Of a DNA stretch of 64,000 nucleotides, positions 34,370 to 44,258 are shown piece by piece; the first letter of the stretch is position 1, and every line of letters begins with the position of its first letter. This DNA is from CAWKMN01 sp963850765. Its GTDB lineage: Bacteria; Chloroflexota; Anaerolineae; Aggregatilineales; Aggregatilineaceae. A program made the position numbers and the translations under genes. A model generated the notes under the pieces. The model had not been told where the DNA came from, searched no databases, and was given only the letters and a program-made list of their open reading frames with translations. The stretch is from assembly GCA_963850765.1 (NCBI GenBank), contig CAWKMN010000003.1:1116001-1180000 (forward strand). Reading direction: 5' to 3'.

Positions 34370-35482
34370 CTACGATGAACCAGCGGCCGCATGCTCAAGC
34401 ACCCGGAGCGCCTGCTGCGCCGCCCGCGTCCAGGTGAATTTCTGCGCCTGCTCAAATCCTTTGGTGATCAAGTCGGCGCGCAGCACGGCACTGGATACGA
34501 GCCGCCCGATTGCTTTCGCGATTTCGCCCACATCGCGCGCATTGACCAGCAGAGCCGCGTCTCCCGCCACCTCGGGCAGTGACGATGTGTTGCTGGTGAT
34601 AACGGGAGTACCGCAGCGCATCGCTTCCAGCACCGGGAAGCCAAAGCCTTCATGCAGCGTCGGGAAGACCAGCGCCAGCGCGCCGCTGTAGAGCGCAGCC
34701 ACGTCCGCGTCATCGATATAACCCGGCAGGAGCACGCCCTTGACGCCCGATACCCAGTCCGGATCGAACAGCCAGCCGCGCTGCCCGGCCAGCACCAGTG
34801 CGACATCGGTCCCCGGCTCGGACTCGCGCCAGCGCGCGTAACCCTGCACGATCCGCGCGATATTCTTGCGGGGCTGCAGCGTCCCGACGAACAGCAGGTA
34901 GCGCGCCGGCAGTTTGTAGCGGGTGCGCAGCGCCATCAGCGTTTTGGGATCCGTCACAGGAGCCAGCGATTCATCCACGCCCGGATATACCAGCTTGATC
35001 CGGGACTCGGGCACGCCGTAGTGCGCGGCAAGATCCTGCGAAGTTGCCAGCGAATCAACGATCACCTGCGCGGCCTGATTGACACTGTGCCGGGTGGACC
35101 AATCCAGATAGCGGCGCGCGAGTGTAGGATGCGCCTCGGGGAAATAGACATAACCCAGATCATGCACGGTGACGACGGCCGGGCCGGGCATCCACAGCGG
35201 GAGCGCGTGCGCCGGCACAAACGTCACATCGGGCCGGTCGCGGAGCACGGTCAGCGCGAACCGCGTGTGCGTCCAGGCCCGCCGCCAGGGGATGATCCGC
35301 TGCTCAACCCGTGCCCGCGCCGGGAATAGATCCGGCGACGGTTGGTCGCGGAAATAAAGCACAAAACGATGCGGCGAATCCAGCCTGAGCATGGCGCGAA
35401 TCAATTGCAGCGCGTAATTTTCGGTGCCCGTCCGCCGGGCGACCGTGGTACGGCTGGCATCGATCGCGATGGTGAGCGCCAT
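34370..35482 (-). CDS. Glycosyltransferase family 4
   Basis: The 370-residue GT-B enzyme transfers sugar from a nucleotide donor. The N-terminal acceptor lobe begins ALTIAIDASRTTVARRTGTE. The donor lobe has LFVGTLQPRKNIARIVQGYA, then LPGYIDDADVAALYSGALAL and the EX7E motif in HEGFGFPVLEAMRCGTPVI. It follows a membrane protein gene with a three-base gap. The target is probably a surface glycan given the WecG-like gene nearby. Confidence 0.9.
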   Translation of the reverse strand: MALTIAIDASRTTVARRTGTENYALQLIRAMLRLDSPHRFVLYFRDQPSPDLFPARARVEQRIIPWRRAWTHTRFALTVLRDRPDVTFVPAHALPLWMPGPAVVTVHDLGYVYFPEAHPTLARRYLDWSTRHSVNQAAQVIVDSLATSQDLAAHYGVPESRIKLVYPGVDESLAPVTDPKTLMALRTRYKLPARYLLFVGTLQPRKNIARIVQGYARWRESEPGTDVALVLAGQRGWLFDPDWVSGVKGVLLPGYIDDADVAALYSGALALVFPTLHEGFGFPVLEAMRCGTPVITSNTSSLPEVAGDAALLVNARDVGEIAKAIGRLVSSAVLRADLITKGFEQAQKFTWTRAAQQALRVLEHAAAGSS

Positions 35483-35485
35483 ACG

Positions 35486-36343
35486 CTAACGCTCCTGTTC
35501 GATCCGGCGGCGAAAGGCGAGCGGCAGCAGACCCACCCCCAGCACTGACAGCAGCAGCGGCCAGAAATCGACGGCGTCTTGCAGCGATTCTTCGTCAATT
35601 TGTTCACTGGTCACGGCGTAAGCGACCCCACCGGCCAGCAGCGTCAGGGTGCCAAGCCACAGCAGGCGCACATCATGCGTGCGCTCGACGGGATAAATCA
35701 GAATAAAGGCCGCGCCGAGCGACCACAGCAGCAGCGGCCACCAGCGCGCCGCATCCGCCGTCTCGTCAATGCCGTACACCAGCACGAACAGCAGCCCGGT
35801 CGTGACCCACACCCAGACGCCGAGCAGCAGCAGCCCGCGCTCCTGCCGCCCGCCGATCAGCGCCCGAAAAACGAGCGTTGACGCGACTACCAGCACCGTT
35901 ATAACACCCAGCGCCAGCGACGACCAATCCGGCAGGTCCGCGATCATGTCGCGTTCGCGGGCGATCAGATACGCGCCCAACGCCAGAAGGTACAGCGCCA
36001 GCGGGAGCATGGTGATCTGGTTGCGGAGCCGGTGCCGGAAAAGCTGGGCGCGCGGCAGACGCAGTCGGTCGTCCTCGTCCACTTCGCCTAGCGCGGCGGC
36101 CTGAGCAGCGTCCTGCTCTTCTTCGATCGGCATGTCATCCGCAGCCTCGTCGGAGGGGGGTGGCTCCTCGTCCAGATCCTCCTCGTCAGGATAGGTCTCC
36201 AGGGCGGTCAGCACATCGTCAAATTCGTTTTCCGACAGCAGAGGATACTCATCGCCGTCGGGGCTGACTTCGGGAACAGACTCAGTGGGTTCGGTCGGTT
36301 CGGATTCGGTCCGTTCGGATTCGGGCGGCAGATCATCGGCCAT
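35486..36343 (-). CDS. Polytopic membrane protein with acidic N-terminus
   Basis: The 285-residue protein starts with about 100 residues rich in Glu, Asp and Pro. About six hydrophobic segments follow (for example ITMLPLALYLLALGAYLIA and LLLLGVWVWVTTGLLFVLVY), and it ends RRRIEQER. I recognise no family. GGGAAG precedes the ATG at 36343; the longer frame to 36538 has no good start. It lies immediately before a glycosyltransferase gene, so it may work in the same envelope or glycan process. Confidence 0.7.
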   Translation of the reverse strand: MADDLPPESERTESEPTEPTESVPEVSPDGDEYPLLSENEFDDVLTALETYPDEEDLDEEPPPSDEAADDMPIEEEQDAAQAAALGEVDEDDRLRLPRAQLFRHRLRNQITMLPLALYLLALGAYLIARERDMIADLPDWSSLALGVITVLVVASTLVFRALIGGRQERGLLLLGVWVWVTTGLLFVLVYGIDETADAARWWPLLLWSLGAAFILIYPVERTHDVRLLWLGTLTLLAGGVAYAVTSEQIDEESLQDAVDFWPLLLSVLGVGLLPLAFRRRIEQER

Positions 36344-36383
36344 TGGTTCTTCCCTTTTCGTAACGTTCAGACTGCTTACCCTT

Positions 36384-36389
36384 ATTGTA
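36384..36389 (-). promoter_or_regulatory. -10 box for the membrane protein/glycosyltransferase pair
   Basis: TACAAT on the minus strand with TTGCTT 16 bases upstream, 41 bases before the ATG at 36343. The match is modest. Confidence 0.4.
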
Positions 36390-36486
36390 TCGGCGCGCGG
36401 GCTGAAAGCAACCATTCGCCCGGAATGCGCCCGGCAGGGTAAAATGCACGCCGGTGAGACGAGATCCTCTGAAAGCGACGCGCGAC

Positions 36487-37236
36487 ATGACCGATAACCG
36501 CCTGTATATCCTGGGTGTACCCCTCGACGCGGCGACATTCGACAGCCTGATCGACTCGATCGCCGCGTGGATCGCCCGGCGCGACCGGGTATATCAGGTC
36601 TGTACGGTCAGCCCGGAATTTGTCATGATGGCGCAGGACGATCCCGGCTTTATGGCGGTGCTGCGCGGCGCGGATCTGTGTGTGGCGGATGGAGTCGGGC
36701 TGCTATTCGCAGCGCGCTTCCTGGGGCGACCGCTGCCGGAGCGTGTAACCGGCTCCGACGGCGTGCCGCTGATCGCCCAACAGGCCGCGCAGCGGGGGTG
36801 GAAGCTGTTTCTGCTCGGCGCTGCGCCGGGCGTGGCGGACCGGGCCGCCGCGCGCCTGATCATGCATAACCCCGGCTTGCAGGTCGTTGGCAGTTATGCC
36901 GGCAGCCCTTCCCCCGCCGAGGAGGACAACATCATCGCGCGGGTGAACGCCAGCGGCGCGGATATTCTGCTGGTGGCCTATGGCGCGCCGCGACAGGACA
37001 TCTGGATCGCGCGCAACCGGGCACAGCTGAACGTGTGCGTGGCGATGGGCGTGGGCGGGACGTTTGATTTTATCGCGGGCATCGTGCCGCGCGCCCCGCG
37101 CTGGATGCGGCGGCTGGCGCTCGAATGGCTGTACCGGCTCTACCGGCAGCCGTGGCGCTGGCGGCGGATGCTGCGCCTGCCTCGCTTTGTGGCGGCGGTG
37201 TTCCGGCACCGCGAGCGCGCGATCCACGAAAGGTGA
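36487..37236 (+). CDS. WecG/TagA/CpsF-family glycosyltransferase
   Basis: This 249-residue GT26 enzyme typically adds N-acetylmannosamine or a related sugar to lipid-linked N-acetylglucosamine in teichoic acid, enterobacterial common antigen or capsule synthesis. Landmarks: VSPEFVMMAQDDPGFMAVLR, ADGVGLLFAARFLGRPLPER, GWKLFLLGAAPGVADRAAAR and VAYGAPRQDIWI, then MGVGGTFDFIAG. Alternative start GTG at 36454 lies eight bases after a TAAAAT and would be leaderless. The next glycosyltransferase gene starts six bases after the stop. Confidence 0.9.
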   Translation: MTDNRLYILGVPLDAATFDSLIDSIAAWIARRDRVYQVCTVSPEFVMMAQDDPGFMAVLRGADLCVADGVGLLFAARFLGRPLPERVTGSDGVPLIAQQAAQRGWKLFLLGAAPGVADRAAARLIMHNPGLQVVGSYAGSPSPAEEDNIIARVNASGADILLVAYGAPRQDIWIARNRAQLNVCVAMGVGGTFDFIAGIVPRAPRWMRRLALEWLYRLYRQPWRWRRMLRLPRFVAAVFRHRERAIHER

Positions 37237-37242
37237 GAGACG

Positions 37243-38365
37243 GTGGTGATTTACATTGACGTGTCGGCAGCGATCAACAGCCGGGCGGGATTGGGCCGTT
37301 ACACCCGCTCGCTGACTCAAGCGCTGATTGAAGAATTGGATACGCCGCCCACCCTGTTCTACAACCGCACCGCCCAGGCAAAGCTGCTCCCGGAGTGGCA
37401 GGGTGTGCCGCAGCGCTCGATTCGTCTCGGCTACAAGCCCTGGCGCATGCTGGTCTGGATTGGGCAAATGCTCACGCTGTCCTATCACCGCCTGACGCCG
37501 GGCGCGACGTTATTCCACGCCACCGAGCACCTGCTGATCCCGCTGGGGAGCGTGCCCACCGTCATGACGGTGCATGATCTGATCTTCAAGCTGTTCCCGC
37601 AGCACCACAAGCGCCTGAACTACTGGTTTCTCAATGCGGCGATGCCTCTGTTCGTGCGCCGCGCCGACGCGATCATCGCCGTGTCACAGGCGACCAAGAA
37701 CGACCTGATCCGCTACTATGGCACCCTGGACAGCAAGATCACCGTGGTCCACGAAGCAGCGGCTCCGCTGTTCCACCGGGTGCCTGTTTCCGAAGTGGAG
37801 CGAGTGCGGGCCAAATACGATCTGCCGCCCCGGTTTTTACTGTCCGTAGGCACGATCGAGCCGCGCAAAAATCTCACCCGTCTGGTCGAGAGCCTGGCGG
37901 AACTCCGCAAGGAGGACCGGGGGTTGCAGCTTGATCGTCGTCGGGGCGAAAGGCTGGCTCTACGATGACTTTTTCCGGCGCGCGGAAGCGCTGAACCTGA
38001 CCGACGCGGTACGCCTGCTCGGCTACGTGCCTGATAACGATCTGCCGGCGATTTTTGGCGCGGCGACGGTGTATGTCATGGCGTCGGTGTATGAAGGGGC
38101 CGGGCTTCCCGTCCTGGAGGCGATGGCCTGCGGTACGCCCGTCGTCAGCAGCCGCGAATCGAGCATGCCGGAACTCGGCGCGGACGTGCCGCGGTATGTC
38201 AATCCCTACGACGTGAATCACATGACCGAGGTGATCGGCATGGTGCTGAACAATGACCGGCTGCGCGCGGAGATGGCCGCGGCGGGTCCCGAACGCGCTG
38301 CCCGTTTTTCGTGGGAGCGCGCCGCCCGCGAAACGCTGGCTGTGTACCGCAGGGTTATGCGCTGA
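37243..38365 (+). CDS. Glycosyltransferase family 4, frameshifted
   Basis: The intact product would be about 373 residues, a GT-B enzyme related to the one at 34.4-35.5 kb. The first frame (37243-37968) has IDVSAAINSRAGLGRYTRSL, VMTVHDLIFKLFPQHHKR and LSVGTIEPRKNLTRLVESLA. The second (from about 37931 to 38365) has IVVGAKGWLYDDFF and YEGAGLPVLEAMACGTPVVS with the EX7E motif. Reading CAGCTTGATC (37927-37936) as CAGCTGATC restores LQLIVVGAKG. The extra T is likely a sequence error. The start is GTG with AGGTGA upstream. Confidence 0.85.
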
Positions 38366-38383
38366 GGGCTGTCTAAAGAATAA

Positions 38384-38405
38384 GGGCGGGTTTGTTAACC
38401 CGCCC
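38384..38405. repeat. GGGCGGGTT/AACCCGCCC palindrome (GTAGGGGCG family), copy 2
   Basis: The 9-base arms flank a TGTT loop, followed by CCTACA. It lies between convergent genes, like the related hairpins at 16263 and 57871. Confidence 0.7.
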
Positions 38406-38429
38406 CTACAGATTCTCTTCCCTCACGAA

Positions 38430-38459
38430 TCTCTGCGTCCTCGGCGTCTCTGCGGTTTG
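38430..38459. repeat. Partial CACAGAG-type repeat (half copy)
   Basis: CTCTGCGTCCTCGGCG then TCTCTGCGGTTT matches the right arm of the elements at 501-629 and 23425-23560, with GCG in place of GTG. There is no left arm. Confidence 0.45.
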
Positions 38460-38480
38460 TCTTTTCTATTCACTTCGTTC

Positions 38481-41400
38481 TTAGATTTCCTTCAGCATTG
38501 GCAGGGTGAAGGCGAAGACCGCGCCGCCCGCTGACTGATCCTCGATCCAGATCTGTCCGCCGTGTGCCTCAACCGCCAACCGGCAGAATGTCAGCCCCAA
38601 CCCGGTACCTCGCCGCCGGCCGCGCTGGCCGTCCAACTGGGCAAAACGGTCGAACATGCGCTCCTTGTGCTGATCCGGGATACCGGGGCCGCTGTCGCGG
38701 ACTTCCAGGCGCACAAAGCCCTCTTCGGCCCCCCTGTTCCCCGGCGGGTACGCGGCGATGACCACCTGCCCCCCCGACGGCGTGAACTTGATCGCGTTAT
38801 CGACCAGATTCAGCAGAATGCGCTCCACCTTTTCGGTATCGACGTACAGCAGGGGCAGATCGCCGGGCAAATCAAGCGACAGATCCACCGCCAACTCGTC
38901 CGCCAGCGGCAGCAGTTCGTCCATCACCGCCTCGCACAGCGGGTGAACGGGAGCCGGCTCAGGATCGAGCGTCATCATGCCGCTTTCGAGCTTTGAAATG
39001 TCGAGCAGGGAATCGACCAGACTCAGCAGCTTGCGCACCGCCCGCGACGAGGTATCGGTGGTCTGTTTGACCACCTTGCCCAGCGGATCATCCGCCGGGG
39101 CGATTTCGTTCAGCAGCTTCAGGCTGGTGGTGATCGCTGTCAGCGGCCCGCGCAGATCATGCACGATCATATTGCTGAGATCTTCGCGCGCCTGTGCAAG
39201 CTCTCGCTCTTCGGTCACATCCACGAAAACGAGCAGCAGACCGATCACCCGCCCGCTCTCATCGCGCACCGGGGTTCCGGTCCGGTCAATGGAGCGGCGC
39301 TTGGGCGTGACCACCTGGAAGGTGATCCGCCCCCCTTCCCGCGTGGACTCGTCCCACCAGCCGCCTTCCAGACTCCGCATCAGTGCCAGCAGCGCGTCCG
39401 GCTGAAAGCCGAGCTGTTCCGTCAGCGGGATACGGTTGACCAGATCAAGAATCGGTACGCCGATAATATCGCGTGCCGTTAGCCCCAGCAGGCGCTCCAC
39501 CCGTGGATTCGCCAGCGCGATATACCCTTCCGCGCTGATCAGAATCACACCCTCTCGCATGCTGTCGAGAATGATCTGGAGCCGGTCGCGCGCTTCTTCG
39601 ATGTGGCGGAACAGCCGCGCGTTATCGATGGCAATGCGCGCCTGGATGGCTAACTGGGTCACAAAGGACAGATCCTCAGGCGTGTAATCGTCCGGGAGAT
39701 CACTGCCAAGCGCGATCACGCCGAGCACCTCGTCGCCGCGCAGCACCGGCACATTCAGCAGGGCGCGCGCGTCGCCGTCAGGGTGCGCGGAGCTTGCGAC
39801 CCCGCCGTTCGTGATCAGGCTGGGCTGCCCGGTCCGGTAGGCCTGCGCGATCGGCTCCGCCTCAAGACTGAGTTGTTCCGCGGCGGCGGCACTAAATCCA
39901 CGCCATGCCACCAGACTGGGAGCAGGCTCGTCCTCGGCGCACAACCACAGCGCCCCGGTGCGTGATCGGGTCGCCTCAATCGCGCGGTCCAGCACCAGTT
40001 CGAACAAACCCTGCAAATTCAGCGTCGAGGTCAGCTCGCGGCTGATGTCGGCCAGCGCCGAAAGCTGCTCGATCCGACGTGCCAGCGCGGCGTCGGTCTG
40101 CGTGTAGAGCGAGGCGTTGCCGATCGCCAGCGCAGCCTGGTTGCAGAAATTGCGCAGCAGTTCGATCTCTTCCGCGTCAAAATAGTGGGAATCGCGGTAA
40201 TAAAAGATCAGGATGCCGGTCAGGTCATCGCCCTTGCGCAGCAGGAATTCGGCCCAGGCGCGCTTGTCCTCGTGCTCCATCACATCGCGAATATCGCGCG
40301 TGCGCTGGTCGATATGCGTATCCGTGACGATGACTGGCTGGCGGCGGCGCTGCAAATCGTCTATGTCCAGCAGCAGCGGGCGGGGTGGATTCTGGATGAA
40401 TGGCTCACTCAGCCCGGTGTGGCGTGCCAGGATCAGCGAGCGGCGGCTGTCGTCCCGCCACATATACAGCGCAACGGCGCTGCATCCGGCGACCGCTACT
40501 GCCGACGACCCCACGAGATCGAGGATTTGCTGCACGTTGAGCGTGCCGCTCAGCAGCGTGGCGACGTTGTTCAGCGTGGCAAACTGCACGCCCCGATCGC
40601 GCGCCTGCCCGTACAACTGAGAGTTATCGATGGCGATTCCAGCCTGTGCGGCCATGGTCGAGAGCAGATTCAGATCGTTGCGCGTGAAGTGCTGGCCCGG
40701 CCGGGTCGAATAGACGGCCATGCAGCCCAACACGCGATCCGCGGCCAGCAGCGGCACGCCCAGCCAGGAATAGACCGGCATCATGGGCGGAATCAAGCCC
40801 AGCAGCCCCGCCCGCCGCGGTACCTGATCGGAGATCAGCAGCGGGCTTTTCCCCTGGATGACGTATTCGAGCAGCCCTTTTTCCGTGTCGCGCGGGTCGA
40901 GCGGGATCGGGCGGCTGTCGTGAATATTCAGCGGAAAATACACCATGCTGCGATTGGCATCGTAGAGTGTGACGGTGAAATTGCGGACGTTCAGCAGCAG
41001 CGACACCTGCTCGTAAACCACGTCGAGCAGCGCGTTCAGATCCAGATTGGCGCGCATCGCCTGACTCACCGCCGACAGCGCCGAAAGCTCCAGGACCTGC
41101 TGCTGGTAGCGTGTTCGCGTCCGGCTGATCAGGTTCACCCCGGCGGCGACGGTCAGCAGCCCGGCGATCAGAATGAAAAACGCGGGATCGGAGAGTTTGT
41201 GATAGGCCACTGCGCCCACCACCGCGAACGGCAGCGGCCACAGTACCATGCCGACATCGTTCTGCCAGCTTTGGATCACCGAGCGCGGCTTGCGGCGGCG
41301 CAGGATATACGCTTCGAGGAATTGGATACTCGCGTATACGGCCAGATACACGACGACCAGCACGATCACCGGCGGAATGTCCGCCCCGGACAGTTCGTGC

Positions 41401-41822
41401 AGCGGCAGTTCGCCGCCCATCTGCCGATAGAACCAGCCGGCGACGCCCAGCCCCAGCACCATCTGCGTGATGCCGACCGTGATATTGTGGATCACGCGGC
41501 TGTAATCCTGGCGGCCGTGGCGCATGGTGCGCAGCAGCCAGAGCAGGCTGCCGCCCAACGCGCCGGTCGTGATGCACCACAGCGCCGCGGCGTGATCACT
41601 GTCCAGCGTCAGATAGGCCATCAGGGCGGCGGTTGATGCGGGCGAAATGACCTCGGAGTCGAGCATCGTGCCCAGGTTCAGCATCAGACCGACCAGCACC
41701 GCGAAGAACAACCAGGCGGCCTCGTCCAACGTCTCTATCGCCGGGACATTGGCCAGCAGCAGCCCCAGCGTCAGCAGACCTAATATGCTCGAAAAGGCAG
41801 AAAGCTTTACAGGTCGAACCAT
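38481..41822 (-). CDS. Large membrane sensor histidine kinase with three GAF domains and a PAS
   Basis: The 1113-residue protein has about seven N-terminal membrane helices (residues 1-240, MASE-like), then three GAF-type regions (about 255-400, 415-570 and 590-745), a PAS domain (about 760-880) and a HisKA domain with the phospho-acceptor in MIVHDLRGPLTAI. A C-terminal HATPase follows with NLVDNAIKFTPSGG, DSGPGIP and GTGLGLTFCRLAVEAHGGQI. It probably integrates membrane and small-molecule signals. No response regulator is adjacent. It is followed upstream by another kinase on the same strand. Confidence 0.9.
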   Translation of the reverse strand: MVRPVKLSAFSSILGLLTLGLLLANVPAIETLDEAAWLFFAVLVGLMLNLGTMLDSEVISPASTAALMAYLTLDSDHAAALWCITTGALGGSLLWLLRTMRHGRQDYSRVIHNITVGITQMVLGLGVAGWFYRQMGGELPLHELSGADIPPVIVLVVVYLAVYASIQFLEAYILRRRKPRSVIQSWQNDVGMVLWPLPFAVVGAVAYHKLSDPAFFILIAGLLTVAAGVNLISRTRTRYQQQVLELSALSAVSQAMRANLDLNALLDVVYEQVSLLLNVRNFTVTLYDANRSMVYFPLNIHDSRPIPLDPRDTEKGLLEYVIQGKSPLLISDQVPRRAGLLGLIPPMMPVYSWLGVPLLAADRVLGCMAVYSTRPGQHFTRNDLNLLSTMAAQAGIAIDNSQLYGQARDRGVQFATLNNVATLLSGTLNVQQILDLVGSSAVAVAGCSAVALYMWRDDSRRSLILARHTGLSEPFIQNPPRPLLLDIDDLQRRRQPVIVTDTHIDQRTRDIRDVMEHEDKRAWAEFLLRKGDDLTGILIFYYRDSHYFDAEEIELLRNFCNQAALAIGNASLYTQTDAALARRIEQLSALADISRELTSTLNLQGLFELVLDRAIEATRSRTGALWLCAEDEPAPSLVAWRGFSAAAAEQLSLEAEPIAQAYRTGQPSLITNGGVASSAHPDGDARALLNVPVLRGDEVLGVIALGSDLPDDYTPEDLSFVTQLAIQARIAIDNARLFRHIEEARDRLQIILDSMREGVILISAEGYIALANPRVERLLGLTARDIIGVPILDLVNRIPLTEQLGFQPDALLALMRSLEGGWWDESTREGGRITFQVVTPKRRSIDRTGTPVRDESGRVIGLLLVFVDVTEERELAQAREDLSNMIVHDLRGPLTAITTSLKLLNEIAPADDPLGKVVKQTTDTSSRAVRKLLSLVDSLLDISKLESGMMTLDPEPAPVHPLCEAVMDELLPLADELAVDLSLDLPGDLPLLYVDTEKVERILLNLVDNAIKFTPSGGQVVIAAYPPGNRGAEEGFVRLEVRDSGPGIPDQHKERMFDRFAQLDGQRGRRRGTGLGLTFCRLAVEAHGGQIWIEDQSAGGAVFAFTLPMLKEI

Positions 41823-41863
41823 GAGGCATCACACTCGCGCGGAGTGCCTCCTTTGCTTAGCGT

Positions 41864-43027
41864 TTAAACGATCTCCCCCTGGATCACACCACGCGCGCCC
41901 ACCACCGGCAGCGTAAAACAAAAGGCTGCGCCGCCGGCCGCGCTGTCTTCCACCCAGATGCGGCCCTTATGCGCGTCGATCACCAGCTTGCAGAACGTCA
42001 GGCCCAGGCCCGTCCCCTTATGGCCGCGCAGCACCCGCTGCGAATCAAGCTGGACAAACTTTTCAAAAACACGGTCGCGCGCGTCGGGTGGAACGCCCGG
42101 CCCGCTGTCCTCGATCCGCACCACCACCGTTTTATCGCCGGCCCGGTGATGGACATGGATCTGAATTTCCCCGTGACTCGGCGTATAGCGAAGCGCGTTG
42201 TCGAGCAGATTGACCAGCACCCGGTGAATTTTCTCGTCGTCCATCCACACCGGCGGCAGATCGGGTGGTACCCAGGCCATGATCGAAATATCGGCTTCCA
42301 TCGCCAGCCCCAGCACCGATACAGAGGCGCGGTGCAGCGTGTCGGCCAGGGACCGGCTCTCGCAGTCCATCGTGTCAGTGTTTTGTTCCAGCCGCGAAAT
42401 ATCGAGCAAGGTCTGGATCAGGTTCAGCATGTTTTCGGCGCTGTTCTCAGCGATCTGCACGACTTCGCACAGGGCATTTATATCAACAGGTGTTTCCATC
42501 AGCAAATCGCGCAGCATCGACAACCCGCTGATGACGGACGTGATCGGGTTGCGCAGATCGTGGACGACCATCGTGTGAAATTCCTGGCGCAGCGTATCCA
42601 TCCGGTATTCGCTCGTATGGTCGCGCCAGACGAGCAGCCAGCCGATCAACTGTCCCTGTGGATCGAGCACCGGCGTGCCTGTCTCGCAGATGGTGAGCGC
42701 CTGCCCGTTGCGCGTGTGCCGGAACACGCGGCGCGTGACACGCATCGGCCGCCGGATCACATCGCGCACCGTGTGACGAAGTTCGGACAGTGTCAGGCCC
42801 GTGAGCGCCGCCAGTTGATCCGCGCCGGCATCGCGCAGCCAGCAGCAGAAATGTTTGCCTGTATACGGGGCCAGCGGCCCCAGCATCCCCTCAGCGGCCG
42901 GGTTGAACTCCAGCAGCCGGCCCTGCGCATCGAACATCAGGATCGCATCGCGCGTCGAATGGAAAATCGCCTGCAACCGATCACGTTCGTCCAGCACGGC
43001 GCTGTGAACGATCTGCTCCATCATCAT
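41864..43027 (-). CDS. PAS sensor histidine kinase, soluble
   Basis: The 387-residue kinase has a PAS domain (about residues 12-140), HisKA with His156 in MVVHDLRNPITSV, and HATPase with NLLDNALRYTPSHG, DSGPGVP and GTGLGLTFCKLVIDAHKGRIW. The PAS region holds a CC pair at residues 61-62. It lies 41 bases before the 1113-residue kinase on the same strand, so both may be transcribed together. There is no membrane segment and no receiver domain. Confidence 0.9.
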   Translation of the reverse strand: MMMEQIVHSAVLDERDRLQAIFHSTRDAILMFDAQGRLLEFNPAAEGMLGPLAPYTGKHFCCWLRDAGADQLAALTGLTLSELRHTVRDVIRRPMRVTRRVFRHTRNGQALTICETGTPVLDPQGQLIGWLLVWRDHTSEYRMDTLRQEFHTMVVHDLRNPITSVISGLSMLRDLLMETPVDINALCEVVQIAENSAENMLNLIQTLLDISRLEQNTDTMDCESRSLADTLHRASVSVLGLAMEADISIMAWVPPDLPPVWMDDEKIHRVLVNLLDNALRYTPSHGEIQIHVHHRAGDKTVVVRIEDSGPGVPPDARDRVFEKFVQLDSQRVLRGHKGTGLGLTFCKLVIDAHKGRIWVEDSAAGGAAFCFTLPVVGARGVIQGEIV

Positions 43028-43331
43028 CGGCCTGTCCTATCCTGCTTGTGAGAGCAAGCCAGCGCCGGAACCTACAGCGCTCGTTGACAGTCGAAAAACA
43101 GACTTTGTTCCAGTTCCCACCAGACCGTTATAATCAATCATAAGAGGACCCGTAGCCACCCGGATGCGTGATTAACATCGAAAGAATAAACACCACACAC
43201 AGGATCTGACGCTTCGTGAGAGGTTACTGTCTCAGCGGACGCGTAAAATTTTAAGCCTTCATCAATACTTTATCATAGAATGCATCCCTGTCACAATGGG
43301 AATGTGAAATTTGCAGCAAGGATAACGATCC
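43028..43331. other. Intergenic stretch with candidate promoters
   Basis: This gap separates divergent genes. It holds a TTATAAT at 43128-43134 and TAGAAT at 43276-43281 on the plus strand, each without a good -35 box at the right distance, and an isolated TTGACA at 43083. It is richer in A+T than the flanks. I see no gene. Confidence 0.4.
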
Positions 43332-44258
43332 ATGACTGGCTTGCCTGACTTCTATAATCCCTTGCAGGTAGGGAAACTGTATATCCCGCACACGGCCGAA
43401 GTGATCGACGCGGCGCGCACGGCCAACGTGCCGCCGGCTAATATGGATCAGCGGCAGGTGATGCTGCTGCTGGTCGATCCGCAGGTGGATTTTGTTCATG
43501 AGGATGGCGCGCTGAGCGTGCCCGGCGCGGTGGATGATACCAGCCGGACAATCGAATGGATTTTCCGCAACCTGGGCCAGATCACCGGCATCGCGGCGTC
43601 GCTTGACAGCCATATCCCTACCCAGATCTTTTTCTCGTCGTGGTGGATCAATGAAGCGGGCGAACACCCAGCTCCGTTCACGCCCATTACGGGTGAGGAT
43701 GTCAACAAAGGGATCTGGCAGCCCGTTTTCGAGGAGCAGTGGTCGCGCTCGTATATCTACAAGCTCGAAAACAACGCCAAGAAGGAACTGATGATCTGGC
43801 CGTATCATACGATGATCGGCACGCCGGGGCACACGATCACACCCGCGCTGTATGAAGCGATCGCGTACCATTCCGCCGCCCGGCAGTCGCAGCCGTCGTT
43901 TTTACACAAAGGCTTCATCCCTAAGACGGAGCACTACTCCCTGCTGGAACCCGAAGTCAAGGTGCCTGAAGATCCGCAGGGGGATCTGAACGTCGAGTTC
44001 CTCAGCATGCTGAGCGAATACGACCTGATTTACGTGGCCGGGCAGGCGAAGAGTCACTGCGTGCTGGAAACTGTGTCCTCGGTGATGCGGCATTTCCACA
44101 ACCAGCCGGAACAGATCGCCCGCTGGCGCGTTTTGACCGACTGTATGTCGTCCGTGGCACATCCACGTATCGACTTTGAAGCAGCGGCGAACGCTATTCT
44201 GAGCCGCTACGCCGAACAGGGCCTGCACCTGGTTAAGTCTACCGATCCGATTGGCTAG
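43332..44258 (+). CDS. Isochorismatase-like cysteine hydrolase
   Basis: The 308-residue protein belongs to the nicotinamidase/isochorismatase fold. The nucleophile region is VAGQAKSHCVLETVSSV, the catalytic Asp is in MLLLVDPQVDFVHEDGALSV, and the middle Trp/His segment is MIWPYHTMIGTPGHTI. It is longer than typical nicotinamidases because of an N-terminal extension and an insertion (EEQWSRSYIYKLENNAKK). The substrate is unknown. AAGGATA precedes the ATG. The last 20 bases overlap the convergent methyltransferase gene. Confidence 0.85.
   Translation: MTGLPDFYNPLQVGKLYIPHTAEVIDAARTANVPPANMDQRQVMLLLVDPQVDFVHEDGALSVPGAVDDTSRTIEWIFRNLGQITGIAASLDSHIPTQIFFSSWWINEAGEHPAPFTPITGEDVNKGIWQPVFEEQWSRSYIYKLENNAKKELMIWPYHTMIGTPGHTITPALYEAIAYHSAARQSQPSFLHKGFIPKTEHYSLLEPEVKVPEDPQGDLNVEFLSMLSEYDLIYVAGQAKSHCVLETVSSVMRHFHNQPEQIARWRVLTDCMSSVAHPRIDFEAAANAILSRYAEQGLHLVKSTDPIG

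Noticed and set aside
40185..41636. 483-codon plus-strand frame
   Set aside because: It is antisense to the large histidine kinase, which carries clear GAF, HisKA and HATPase motifs.
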